Assembly: GCA_963820315.1 (NCBI GenBank) | Contig: CAWFZK010000038.1 | Span: 1-64,000 of the forward strand | Source: JACVRW01 sp963820315 | Lineage (GTDB): Bacteria > Actinomycetota > Thermoleophilia > Solirubrobacterales > Thermoleophilaceae | DNA length: 64,000 nucleotides | Reading direction: 5' to 3' | Part shown: positions 16,124 to 24,010 of the stretch, in pieces | Layout: each line of letters opens with the position of its first letter | How positions within the stretch are numbered: the stretch's first letter is position 1 | Made by a program: the position numbers and the translations under genes | The notes under the pieces: model-generated | Told to the model about the DNA's origin: nothing | Seen by the model: only the letters and a program-made list of their open reading frames with translations | Databases searched by the model: none

Positions 16124-19100
16124 TTAGCCGCCCTCCGGGGCCGGCTCGGCTTCGGAGTTAGATTCCGAACTGGGGGGCAAGTTCGGACCAGCCGACGCGT
16201 GCGCCCCGGTCCGCGCCAGCGCCGCTGCTTTGGACGCGTCGCTCTGCATGCCGAGCTCCTGGTAGGTCGCCTGAGCCCGCGACAGGAGCTCTTCCGCCCG
16301 CTCTCGGTCTCGCTGGCTACTCCGCCGGAGCAGCATGCGGGCATAGTCCTCCTGCGTGTGTGCGAGCCCGGGGCGAGCCCCCATCCTCTCGTTCATTCGA
16401 AGCGCCTCCTCGAAGTATCGCGCCGCGTCGTCGAAGCGGCCCAGCAGGGTCGCGAGGATGCCGAGCGGCCGGCTGCTGGAGTCGAGCGCGAGCTCGGGGA
16501 CGGCTACGGCATTGAGCGAGCCGTAGGGCAGGAGGAGCTCGTAGAGCGGAGCGGCGGGCTCGGCGTCACCGAGGATCGCGCAGCTCTCCGCGAGCAGGCA
16601 GATGCTGAAGAGCCATTCCTCGTCGACGTGCCAGTCCGAGAGGTCGCGGCGCGTGAGCTCGTGGAGGAGGGCCCGCGCCTCGTCGGTGCGCTCCACGCTG
16701 ACGTAGACGTGCGTGAGAATTGCCCGGTGCACGAGCGGCGAGGGAAATTGGTCCGCGTGGTCACTGACCTCGCTCACGAAGGCGTCGAGTCGTCCCTGTT
16801 CGCGGCGCAGCAGGAAGAGCTGCATCTTGCGTGTCGCCACAGCGCTGAAGGCCAGCACGCTTTTGCCGATCGCCGCCGCTCGCTCGATCAGCTCTGGGGC
16901 CTCGGCGAACCGGCCCTGTGACAGGGCGAGCGTCGTCTGCGCCACGGCGAGCGCCCAGAGCTGGGCGGGCTGCCTGAGCTCGTCCGCGACGCGGCTCATC
17001 GAGGCGAGTTCGGCCGCGCGGCGATCGGGGTCGCCGAGCTCCCAGGCGGCCCAGAACGACTGCTCGTGCCCGTCGAAGAGCCGCTCTCTGTCTCCGGTCC
17101 CGGCTACGAGTGAGACGATCTCTTTTCCTTCGGCCAGCGCCCTGTGGGCGTTGTGGGGTCCGTGCAGGGCGGCCTCCGCGGCGGCGAGTGCATAGGCGAG
17201 CGTTGCGGGGTCGCCGATCCTGCGCGCGATCTGGATGGCCTCCTCGGATAGTCGCTCGCGACGCTCGCGTGAGGGTCCGTGGCGCAGCGCCGCGGCCAGG
17301 CGCGAGAGCAGCTGCACCCGGAGCACGCTGTCGGCCTCTCCCAGCGCGGAGAGTCCGTCCTCGAGCAGCGGGACGAGCCGCTCGTCGGTTAGGGCGTGCG
17401 TCCACAGGAACCTTCCCCCGTAGCCGGCGGCCGCGCGGGCGAGCATCTCGGCCAGCTGCGCGGAGCGTGCGAGGCCGGCCGCGCGTAGGAAGGTCGACTT
17501 CGCCCCCGGATCATCCCCGGCCCGGCCCTGCGCGTCGGCGAGGGCGAGGAGCAACTCACAGCGGAGCTCGGCGGTTGCGGCGGCGTCCAGCCCGAGCGCC
17601 TCGAGCGCCAGCTTGTACAGGCGCGCCGCCTCCTCGTACGCGAGCAGGGCGCCTGCCCGGGCTCCGGCCCGGCGGGCGTAGTCGATCGCCTTCTCGCTGT
17701 TGCCACCAGCGGCGGACTCGAAGAAGTGGTGCGCGAGCTCCGCGAGATGGGCGTCGAGGTCCGAGGAGTAGAGGGCCTCGAGGGCCTCGCCGACCTGCCG
17801 GTGGAGCTGTACCCGGCGACTTCTCGACAGGCGGCGGTATGCGGCCTCCTGGATCAGGGCGTGGGCGAAGCGCATGCGGCCGATCAGGCCCGGAACCTCC
17901 GAGACGACGCGCGCCTCGATCGCCTCGTCGAGCAACTCGAGGATGGCGCCGCGACCGAGTCCGCTGACACCCGCCAGCGCATCGAGATCGAACTCGCGGC
18001 CGAGCACCGAGGCCTGGGCGAGCAGCCGGTTGCAGTCGTCCGACAGGTGGCGTAGACGGCGGCCGATCACCTCCCTCACGCTCTCGGGGATCTCAAGCGG
18101 CGTCATCGCCGGCTCATCGAGGCCTCTCTCCGCGGCGAGCAGCCGCACGATCTCGCCGACGAATAGAGGGTTGCCCTCGGTCTCGGCGTGCACCGCCGGC
18201 CCCAACTCCGCTGCGGACGAGCCGGGCGCGGCGAGCTCGATGAAGCGGGCGACTTCGGCCTCGCCGAGGCCGGCCAGCGTAAGCGTTCGCGTGACCGGCT
18301 CGCGAGTCAGCTCCGTGAGGGTCGTCGTGAGCGGATCCGAGGGTGTCGGATCGACGTCCCGGTACGCGCCGACGATCAGCAGGCGGCTCTCGCGAAGCTC
18401 GCGGGCGACGAACTGAAGAAGCAGCAGCGAGGGCTCGTCGGCCGCGTGCAGGTCGTCCAGCACGAGCACCAGCGGCCGCCTGGCCGCGGCGCTCTTCAGG
18501 AAGGCGGTCATGGAATCGAAGAGTCGGAAGCGCGCTCCCTCGGACTCGAGCTGGGGCGCGGGCGGCAGATCGGCGAGGAGATCGCGGAGCTCAGGGAAGA
18601 GCCGTGCGAGGTCGGCGGCTCCCTCGCGAAGTTGGGATCGGAGACTGTCCGCGTCGGTATCGCGAAGATACGGCCGCAGAGACTGCACCCAGGGCCAGTA
18701 GGCGGGGGCGCCGCCCGCCTCCCAGCAGCGGCCGACCAGGACCCGCGCGCCGCGCGCTCTCGCTTGTGCGATCAGCTCCTCGGCGAGGCGGCTCTTGCCG
18801 ATCCCGGGCTCGCCGACCAGCAGGAACAGCCCGCCGCGGCCTGCGAAGGCGTTATCGAGACCGCCGACGAGCTCAGCCAGCTCGCGCTCGCGACCCACAA
18901 TGGCGCCCCGTGCGGTCTGCACTGCCGACTCGTCCGCCGCTGGCTCCTCCGCCGCCAGGTGGAGTTCGGGATCCTGCGCGAGTATCGCCCGCTCGAGCTC
19001 GCGGAGCCGCTCACCAGGCTCGATGCCCAGCTCCCCGACCAATGTCCCGCGGGCGTCCTGGTAGGCCTGCAGCGCGTCCGCCTGGCGGTCTGAGCGGTAC

Positions 19101-19717
19101 AGCGCCAGCATCAGCTGCGCCCGCAGGCGCTCTCTGTAGGGGTACTCGCCGATCAGCGCCTCGAGCTGCCCCACCACCTCGGCATGACCACCTAGCGCCA
19201 GCTTCGCCTCGATCAGCGCCTCCAGGGCGGTCGCCCGCAGGTCGTCGAGCCGGGCGATCTCGCGCTGCGCGAAGGGCTCGTAGGCCAGCTCCGCCAGCGG
19301 TGCGCCGCGCCACAGCGACAGCGCTCCCTCCAGCGCCGCAACTGCTCGCTCCGGGCGATCCGCGGCCAGCTCGCTGCGCCCCTCGGCCACGAGCCGCTCG
19401 AAGCGCTGTGCGTCGAGGCGCTCGGGATCGAGCACCAGCTCGTAACCGCGCTCGCGCGTCACGACCACGCCGGCGGAGCCGTGGCCGGCCTTACCCGCCA
19501 GCGCCTTGCGCAGACGCGAGAGCTGCATCTGCACCGTCTTGGTGGCCTTCGCCGGTGGATGCTCGCCCCAGAGCTCATCGATCAGCCGGTCCGTGGTGAG
19601 CGTCTCGTTGGCGTGCACAAGCAGCAACGCCAACAGCGCCCGCTGCCTGCTTCCGCCCAGCGCGATCGGACGGCCCTCGTCGAGGACCTCGAGCGGGCCG
19701 AGTATGCGGAAGTCCAT
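16124..19717 (-). CDS. Giant SARP-type regulator: OmpR-like wHTH, BTAD, AAA ATPase, TPR
   Basis: 1,197 residues from the ATG at 19717 (MDFRILGPLEVLDEGRPIAL, the usual SARP opening). Residues 1-95: winged helix (RLIDELWGEHPPAKATKTVQ); 100-245: bacterial transcriptional activator domain; 270-650: STAND/AAA module with Walker A GEPGIGKSRL near 300 and Walker B LVLVLDDLH near 415; remainder: TPR-like helices and an acidic disordered tail. Such proteins activate target genes by binding direct heptads and use ATP-dependent oligomerisation. It is transcribed divergently from the RYDGGPEEG gene across 189 bases that contain phased heptads. An upstream open extension to 19957 lacks domain similarity. 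Confidence 0.85.
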   Translation of the reverse strand: MDFRILGPLEVLDEGRPIALGGSRQRALLALLLVHANETLTTDRLIDELWGEHPPAKATKTVQMQLSRLRKALAGKAGHGSAGVVVTRERGYELVLDPERLDAQRFERLVAEGRSELAADRPERAVAALEGALSLWRGAPLAELAYEPFAQREIARLDDLRATALEALIEAKLALGGHAEVVGQLEALIGEYPYRERLRAQLMLALYRSDRQADALQAYQDARGTLVGELGIEPGERLRELERAILAQDPELHLAAEEPAADESAVQTARGAIVGRERELAELVGGLDNAFAGRGGLFLLVGEPGIGKSRLAEELIAQARARGARVLVGRCWEAGGAPAYWPWVQSLRPYLRDTDADSLRSQLREGAADLARLFPELRDLLADLPPAPQLESEGARFRLFDSMTAFLKSAAARRPLVLVLDDLHAADEPSLLLLQFVARELRESRLLIVGAYRDVDPTPSDPLTTTLTELTREPVTRTLTLAGLGEAEVARFIELAAPGSSAAELGPAVHAETEGNPLFVGEIVRLLAAERGLDEPAMTPLEIPESVREVIGRRLRHLSDDCNRLLAQASVLGREFDLDALAGVSGLGRGAILELLDEAIEARVVSEVPGLIGRMRFAHALIQEAAYRRLSRSRRVQLHRQVGEALEALYSSDLDAHLAELAHHFFESAAGGNSEKAIDYARRAGARAGALLAYEEAARLYKLALEALGLDAAATAELRCELLLALADAQGRAGDDPGAKSTFLRAAGLARSAQLAEMLARAAAGYGGRFLWTHALTDERLVPLLEDGLSALGEADSVLRVQLLSRLAAALRHGPSRERRERLSEEAIQIARRIGDPATLAYALAAAEAALHGPHNAHRALAEGKEIVSLVAGTGDRERLFDGHEQSFWAAWELGDPDRRAAELASMSRVADELRQPAQLWALAVAQTTLALSQGRFAEAPELIERAAAIGKSVLAFSAVATRKMQLFLLRREQGRLDAFVSEVSDHADQFPSPLVHRAILTHVYVSVERTDEARALLHELTRRDLSDWHVDEEWLFSICLLAESCAILGDAEPAAPLYELLLPYGSLNAVAVPELALDSSSRPLGILATLLGRFDDAARYFEEALRMNERMGARPGLAHTQEDYARMLLRRSSQRDRERAEELLSRAQATYQELGMQSDASKAAALARTGAHASAGPNLPPSSESNSEAEPAPEGG

Positions 19718-19779
19718 GCCAGTGGGCACGCGAGCCAGTAAGGCCAAGGTAGAACAGCCACACGCCCCGGGCAACCTCC

Positions 19780-19833
19780 GTTGCCGCCCCGTTGCCGCGC
19801 TGTGGCCGAAACGCAGCCGGTCGGCCCCATGAT
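19780..19833 (+). promoter_or_regulatory. Four phased heptads with a -10-like box: SARP binding array
   Basis: GTTGCCG (19780), GTTGCCG (19791), GTGGCCG (19802) and GCAGCCG (19813) recur at exact 11-base steps, all fitting GNNGCCG. Eight bases after the last comes CATGAT (19828-19833), a -10-like box. Direct heptads at 11-base steps ending 8 bases before the -10 are the known architecture of SARP-activated promoters. Direction is toward the gene at 19907. Confidence 0.55.
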
Positions 19834-19906
19834 CGGCACCGATGTCGATCCACACAAACACCACCGGACAAGCCGCCGAGGCGGCCACCGGACATAGGAG
19901 GCAGTA

Positions 19907-20398
19907 ATGGGCAAGGCAATCCCCGCACAGCACCCCGCAGTCGTTCTCCGCTCCCACTACAGGCAGCTGCGCGCGCTGCTCGCCATCGCGATGATCGCCG
20001 TCGTCGGCCTCACCGCGACGGTCGTGATCCTCGCCACCAACGACGACCGTGACACCAGCGCCGGCTCCGCGACCCAGCTAAGCGCCCCCGGCCCGACCGG
20101 CAACACCCGCTACGACGGCGGCCCCGAGGAAGGCAGCCGCGCCATCGTCCCCGCCCGCCAGCCGGGCGTCCGCTACGACGGCGGACCCGAGGAGGGAACT
20201 GCCGCGCTCACCCAGCGCTCGGCGCCGGCGACATTTGACCCCGACTCGATCAAGAGCCCGCCTAGCGCGCGCTACGACGGCGGACCCGAAGAGGGCACCC
20301 GCGACGCGCTGTCCTCCAGCGGGCTCGTCAATCCGATTTCGCCGGCCAACCGCTACGACGGTGGCCCCGAGGAAGGCAGCAGAGGGAGCGGCCACTAG
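19907..20398 (+). CDS. Small membrane protein with four RYDGGPEEG repeats
   Basis: 163 residues with RBS AGGAGG at 19896-19901. A cytoplasmic N-terminus of about 22 residues, one membrane helix (LLAIAMIAVVGLTATVVILA), then an extracytoplasmic Pro/Ser/Ala-rich region carrying four copies of RYDGGPEEG(S/T), near residues 68, 87, 122 and 148, the last almost at the C-terminus. The motif is perfectly conserved while the linkers are not, so it is probably a binding or modification site. I recall this motif in other Thermoleophilia proteins but know no function. Followed by a strong terminator; probably a single-gene transcript controlled by the divergent SARP. Confidence 0.65.
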   Translation: MGKAIPAQHPAVVLRSHYRQLRALLAIAMIAVVGLTATVVILATNDDRDTSAGSATQLSAPGPTGNTRYDGGPEEGSRAIVPARQPGVRYDGGPEEGTAALTQRSAPATFDPDSIKSPPSARYDGGPEEGTRDALSSSGLVNPISPANRYDGGPEEGSRGSGH

Positions 20399-20420
20399 CC
20401 CTCATCCGAACAGACGGCGA

Positions 20421-20453
20421 CGAACGGGCCCCCCAATCGGGAGGGCCCGTTCG
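20421..20453 (+). terminator. Intrinsic terminator-like hairpin after the RYDGGPEEG gene
   Basis: CGAACGGGCCC (20421-20431) pairs with GGGCCCGTTCG (20443-20453), extended by C/G pairs around the small AATC-containing loop. It starts 22 bases past the stop codon. No T-run follows, as is common in GC-rich actinobacteria. Confidence 0.7.
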
Positions 20454-20526
20454 CTGTGCAACGCCCGGGGAGGAGCCGGCGCTACCGGCTCGCCAGGGCG
20501 CCCGACCCACGCTCCCGCGCGAAAGG

Positions 20527-20559
20527 CGAGCGTCTGGGCTAGCGCTCGCCAGACGCTCG
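20527..20559. repeat. Perfect 11-base inverted repeat
   Basis: CGAGCGTCTGG (20527-20537) and CCAGACGCTCG (20549-20559) with an 11-base spacer. It ends 5 bases before repeat copy A. It may be a second terminator or belong to the repeat element. Confidence 0.5.
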
Positions 20560-20563
20560 TCTC

Positions 20564-20616
20564 GGACGACCAACAGCAGCCCGGGCTGGGAGTGCTGCTC
20601 TTCGACGGTTGCAGGG
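20564..20616. repeat. Dispersed degenerate repeat, copy A
   Basis: About 52 bases beginning GGACGACCAACAGCAG and containing GTGCTGCTCTTCGACG. It is roughly 80% identical by eye to copies at 23019 and 24531. Confidence 0.5.
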
Positions 20617-20832
20617 GCGACGCGGAAGCCGATCGCGACCGGTCGGACTTCTGCTGATCGTCCACAGCAGGCGCATCGGGGTGTCGTCGGAGGACTGTTC
20701 CGTTTCGCGCTGAGCGGAAGTGCAGCGCACCGCGTTTCGGCTCAATTTCGCGGATCCTGCACTCCGTCGCGCTATTCAGGTTGCCCTTGGGCAAGCACGG
20801 GGCCGGCGCAAGGTTCGGACCCCGGTCGGCCA

Positions 20833-20874
20833 TTGACGCGCGGGCCTTATTGACTTTATGCTGGATCAAGTAAA
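20833..20874 (+). promoter_or_regulatory. Promoter with overlapping TetR operator
   Basis: A -35-like TTGACG (20833-20838) and -10-like TATGCT (20857-20862) are 18 bases apart. An imperfect palindrome, TTGACTTTAT (20850-20859) and ATCAAGTAAA (20865-20874), 8 of 10 positions matching, covers the -10 box and abuts the ATG. This is the expected layout for TetR autorepression and near-leaderless translation. Confidence 0.5.
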
Positions 20875-21477
20875 ATGGCTGCGACGATTTCCCCCAGGCG
20901 GCGGTATCGGATGGTCGCGCGGGCCGAGGCGGCGGCGGCGACTGGAGAGCGGATCCTCGCCTCGGCGTGGCGGCTGTTCTCGGAGCGGCCCTACGAGGAG
21001 GTCCGCTTGGCGGACGTCGCCGCCGACGCGGGGGTGACGGTGCAGACGCTTCACTCGCGTTTCGGGCCGAAGGACTCGTTGTTCGTCGCCGCATGGGGGT
21101 GGGCGATCGGTCCGGAGGGCGCCCGCCGCGACGCGGCCCCGGTCGGCGATGTCCGGAAGGCGGTGCGGCTCATCTACGACTCCTACGAGCTGCAGGGTGA
21201 TGCGGTCTTGCGACTGCTGGCCGAGGAGGATCGGATCCCGGCAGTTCGCGAGATGACCGACGCCGGCCGGGCCTGGCACCGCGGCTGGGTGGAGCGCACG
21301 TTCGCTCCTCAGCTCGAGGGCTTGACGGGCGCCGCGCGGGAGCGTCGGCTTGTCTCGTTGGTTGTGGCGACCGACCTGCTGGTCTGGAAGTTGCTGCGTC
21401 GTGAAATGGGGCTCAGTCGCGCGACGGCCGAGCGGATCGTGATCGAGATGGTTACCGCAACGAAAGGGGCGCCCTGA
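20875..21477 (+). CDS. TetR family transcriptional regulator
   Basis: 200 residues. The N-terminal TetR helix-turn-helix is plain: GERILASAWRLFSERPYEEV, LADVAADAGVTVQTLHSRFG, PKDSLF. The C-terminal ligand domain is not identifiable. The stop overlaps the glycosyltransferase start as TGATG, so the two are translationally coupled. A palindrome covering the promoter suggests autoregulation; the ligand is probably the glycosyltransferase substrate or a related compound (inference). Confidence 0.85.
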   Translation: MAATISPRRRYRMVARAEAAAATGERILASAWRLFSERPYEEVRLADVAADAGVTVQTLHSRFGPKDSLFVAAWGWAIGPEGARRDAAPVGDVRKAVRLIYDSYELQGDAVLRLLAEEDRIPAVREMTDAGRAWHRGWVERTFAPQLEGLTGAARERRLVSLVVATDLLVWKLLRREMGLSRATAERIVIEMVTATKGAP

Positions 21478-22742
21478 TGGCGCGGCTGCTCTCCTACCAC
21501 TCTGTTTCCTCGGGGAACACGTTCCCGGCGTTCGACATGCTGCTCGAGCTTCGGCGCCGCGGCCACGAGGTGCACGTGCGCACTCGCGCCTCCGACGTCG
21601 AGCAGTTGGGGGCGCTGGGACTGCACAGTGCGGCGGTCGACCGGCAGATCGAACAGATCGAGATGGACGACTGGCGTGGGCGCTCGCAGGTCGACTCGTT
21701 CCTACGGATGGTGCGCGGCTACTACGCGTGGGGGAAGCTCGAGATCCCCGACCTGCGTCAGGCGATCGCCGAGGTCGGCCCGGACGCGCTGATCGTGGAC
21801 AGCAACTGCATGGGCGCGAGCTACGTCGCCGAGGCGTCTGGGCTCCCTTGGGCGCTCTACTGTCCGTATCCGCCGGCGTTCCGGTCCGATGACGTTCCTC
21901 CGCACGGACTCGGGCTCCGTCCCGCACGGGGGCGTCTGGGGAAGGGGCGTGACCGTCTGTTGAGGAGGTTCGGCGATCGGATGGTCGCCCCAGAGCTGGT
22001 GAAGTTCAACGAGCTGAGAGCCGGGCTCGGCTTGCCGCCGCTGCGCAAGCTCGATGACCAATTCCTGAAGTCCGATCGGTTCGTCGCCTTCACCGCCGAG
22101 CCCTACGAGTACCCGCGAAGCGACTGGCCGCCGCAGGTGCGCCTCGTCGGGCCGGGCCTATGGGAGCCGCCCGCCGAGCCGCCCGCTTGGCTGGAAGTGG
22201 AGAACCGCCCTATCGTGCTCGTGACCGCCTCGACCGCGTTCCAGCTCGACGCGAAGCTGATCGCAACCGCGCTCGACGCATTCGCTGGCGAGAACCTGGC
22301 GGTCGTCGCGACCACCGCGGCACAGGACCCGGCCCAATTCCAGGTCCCCGCTAACGCGCGCGTGGAGCAGTTCCTGCCGCACGGCCCGATCCTGGCTCGT
22401 GCGCGCTGTGTCGTCTGCCACGGCGGCCAGGGAATCACCCAGAAGTCGCTCGCCGCTGGCGTGCCGGTCTGCGTTGTGCCCTTCTCACGTGACCAGTTCG
22501 ACGTCGCCCGCCGCGTCGAGATGAACGACGCAGGCGTGCGCCTTCACCACAAACGCCTCACCCCCACACGCCTCCGCGCCGCCGTCCACACCACGATCAG
22601 CAAACGGCCCGGCGCGGCACGCGTCGCGCGAGCCTTCGCGAACGCCGGTGGCCCATCCGCGGCGGCCACGGCGGTGGAAGAGCTGGTGACCGCGCCCGGG
22701 ACAGACGAGAAGCGACAAGGTGTCGCGGCGAGACTTCAGTGA
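21477..22742 (+). CDS. UDP-glycosyltransferase, MGT/GT1 family
   Basis: 421 residues in the GT-B fold. The N-terminal half starts ARLLSYHSVSSGNTFPAFDM and carries HEVHVRTR; the C-terminal nucleotide-sugar domain contains VCHGGQGITQKSLAAGVPVC and PFSRDQFDVARRVE, the GT1 donor-binding signature (HGG and the DQ pair). Family members glycosylate macrolides, flavonoids, lipids or toxins. With the coupled TetR regulator, a detoxification or natural-product role is likely. Acceptor unknown. The last 20 residues (TDEKRQGVAARLQ) look non-conserved. Confidence 0.8.
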   Translation: MARLLSYHSVSSGNTFPAFDMLLELRRRGHEVHVRTRASDVEQLGALGLHSAAVDRQIEQIEMDDWRGRSQVDSFLRMVRGYYAWGKLEIPDLRQAIAEVGPDALIVDSNCMGASYVAEASGLPWALYCPYPPAFRSDDVPPHGLGLRPARGRLGKGRDRLLRRFGDRMVAPELVKFNELRAGLGLPPLRKLDDQFLKSDRFVAFTAEPYEYPRSDWPPQVRLVGPGLWEPPAEPPAWLEVENRPIVLVTASTAFQLDAKLIATALDAFAGENLAVVATTAAQDPAQFQVPANARVEQFLPHGPILARARCVVCHGGQGITQKSLAAGVPVCVVPFSRDQFDVARRVEMNDAGVRLHHKRLTPTRLRAAVHTTISKRPGAARVARAFANAGGPSAAATAVEELVTAPGTDEKRQGVAARLQ

Positions 22743-22975
22743 CGGGTGTCGAACCAGCCCTGGTCAGGGACAGGTCACGACGATTAAGGACTCAGCTTGA
22801 AGACAGAGCGCTTCCAGCGAGCCACCTCTAGAGATAGGTGATCGGGGAGGCTTGTTCGGTAGGCGTCATTTTCGCGAGGGTGGGCCCGGTATCGGGGGCG
22901 TAGGCTGCGCGCAGCCCGGCGGTCGAGGGTCGCCACGATCGTCTAACCCCGGCGTCTGCCGGGACCGGGACACTC

Positions 22976-22991
22976 GCTCAGCGCGCTGAGC
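22976..22991. repeat. 16-base perfect palindrome
   Basis: GCTCAGCGCGCTGAGC reads the same on both strands. It could be an operator or a hairpin; no adjacent gene start makes a choice possible. Confidence 0.4.
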
Positions 22992-23018
22992 GCACGTCCT
23001 GGCTCGTGCCCGGCGCGC

Positions 23019-23080
23019 TCCCGTTAGGGACGATCAGCAGCAGCACAGGTTGAGAGCGCTGCTTTTCGACGAATGCGAGG
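23019..23080. repeat. Dispersed degenerate repeat, copy B
   Basis: Contains TTAGGGACGATCAGCAGCAG and GCGCTGCTTTTCGACGAATG. Homology with copy C extends upstream of the part shared with copy A (TCCCGTTAGGGACGA versus TTCCGCTTGGGGACGA). Confidence 0.5.
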
Positions 23081-23271
23081 GCGGCGAGCGAGCCGATCGC
23101 CTGCCCGCGGACGCCTCCTCCTCGTCGAGTGCGAGCACCTGGGCGCCGCTGGCGGGATGACTGCTTAGTGGCCGAAGCGGTCGCACTAGTGGCTCGGCCA
23201 GAGTTGCGCTCACACGGAGGGGACAATCGAGGCGTCCCGTTCTCCAGGCGCCGGGGTGCCCGGCGGGCGCG

Positions 23272-23589
23272 TCAGCTCCCGGGTGGGTTTACCGCTTGGA
23301 TTCTTGCCAGAGCGGATCGAACCCTCTGCGCCTCAGCCTCGACGTACTCGAGCCGTCCCTCCAACCGCTCGCGAACGGCCGCAAGCGTCTCCGACGCCCG
23401 ATCGGAACTGTCCTCTTCGAGATAGAACGGGTTCTCGGCCAGGAAGGCGAACAGCTCGAGCAGGGTGACCCCGGGGTCCGAGACGTCGTGGTCCGCCCAC
23501 TCCGGCGCGTGGACGGGAATCCTCGCCAGCAGCGCATCCCTGAGCTGCTCGAAGCTGCGGACGTCGGGGTTCGGCGCCGGCTCAGGCAC
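23272..23589 (-). CDS. Short protein resembling the N-terminus of contractile-tail baseplate proteins
   Basis: 105 residues from GTG at 23589 (purine-rich GGGAGA upstream). The core RSFEQLRDALLARIPVHAPE and DVSDPGVTLLELFAFLAENP strongly resembles the start of gpJ/Afp11-type putative baseplate assembly proteins of phages and extracellular contractile injection systems, which normally run to several hundred residues. Here the match ends after about 65 residues and a charged helical tail (AAVRERLEGRLEYVEAEAQR) follows. No other tail, sheath or ATPase gene is visible nearby. It is either a truncated remnant or an independent small protein using this domain. Confidence 0.5.
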   Translation of the reverse strand: MPEPAPNPDVRSFEQLRDALLARIPVHAPEWADHDVSDPGVTLLELFAFLAENPFYLEEDSSDRASETLAAVRERLEGRLEYVEAEAQRVRSALARIQAVNPPGS

Positions 23590-24010
23590 CGCGCGATTCT
23601 CCCATAGCGCGGGTGCGACATGGACGATGCAGTGAGGAGCGCGTCGTAGCGGCTGAAGGTCTCGATGTTGGAGGGCGCTCGCCCGCTGCTGTCAAAGTCC
23701 GAAACGTGCTGGCCGGTGCCGAGCGTCATCTGGATCGTGACTGTCCAGCCCACGACGGTGGTTCGCAAGCAGGTCAGTCATGCAGGGAGGGCGCGAACGA
23801 GATCCCGACGATCGAGCCTTCGTGCGATTAAAGCCGAGCCACCGTCTGACCCCACGGCTACTCGCGGCGGTCGTGCAGGAGGGTGAATCCTCGCCGCGGG
23901 AGTGCTCCGTCGCATGGAAGCCGGAAGTCGGGACCTCCGGCGGGAATGTCCGTTTGATCGGTCGCCCTTCCGACGACTAGGCTCGACAGGACCTCGAAGG
24001 AAGGAAGACC
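23590..24010. other. Gene-poor stretch upstream of msrA
   Basis: Short open frames on both strands (for example 23613-23831 plus) show no domain or RBS. I see no repeat or RNA I can support. The msrA RBS AAGGAAGG is at 23997-24004. Confidence 0.35.

Larger units (their letters stand above)
20454..20832. other. Gene-free stretch with hairpin and repeat copy A
   Basis: No gene is supported. It contains a perfect 11-base inverted repeat (20527-20559) and copy A of a dispersed repeat (20564-20616). Open frames on the minus strand are Arg/Pro-rich shadows. Confidence 0.4.
22743..23271. other. Gene-free stretch with palindrome and repeat copy B
   Basis: No supported gene in 529 bases. It holds a short CACCT/AGGTG hairpin near 22,823-22,840, the 16-base perfect palindrome GCTCAGCGCGCTGAGC at 22976-22991, and dispersed repeat copy B at 23019-23080. 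Open frames give Arg/Ser-rich shadows only. Confidence 0.4.
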
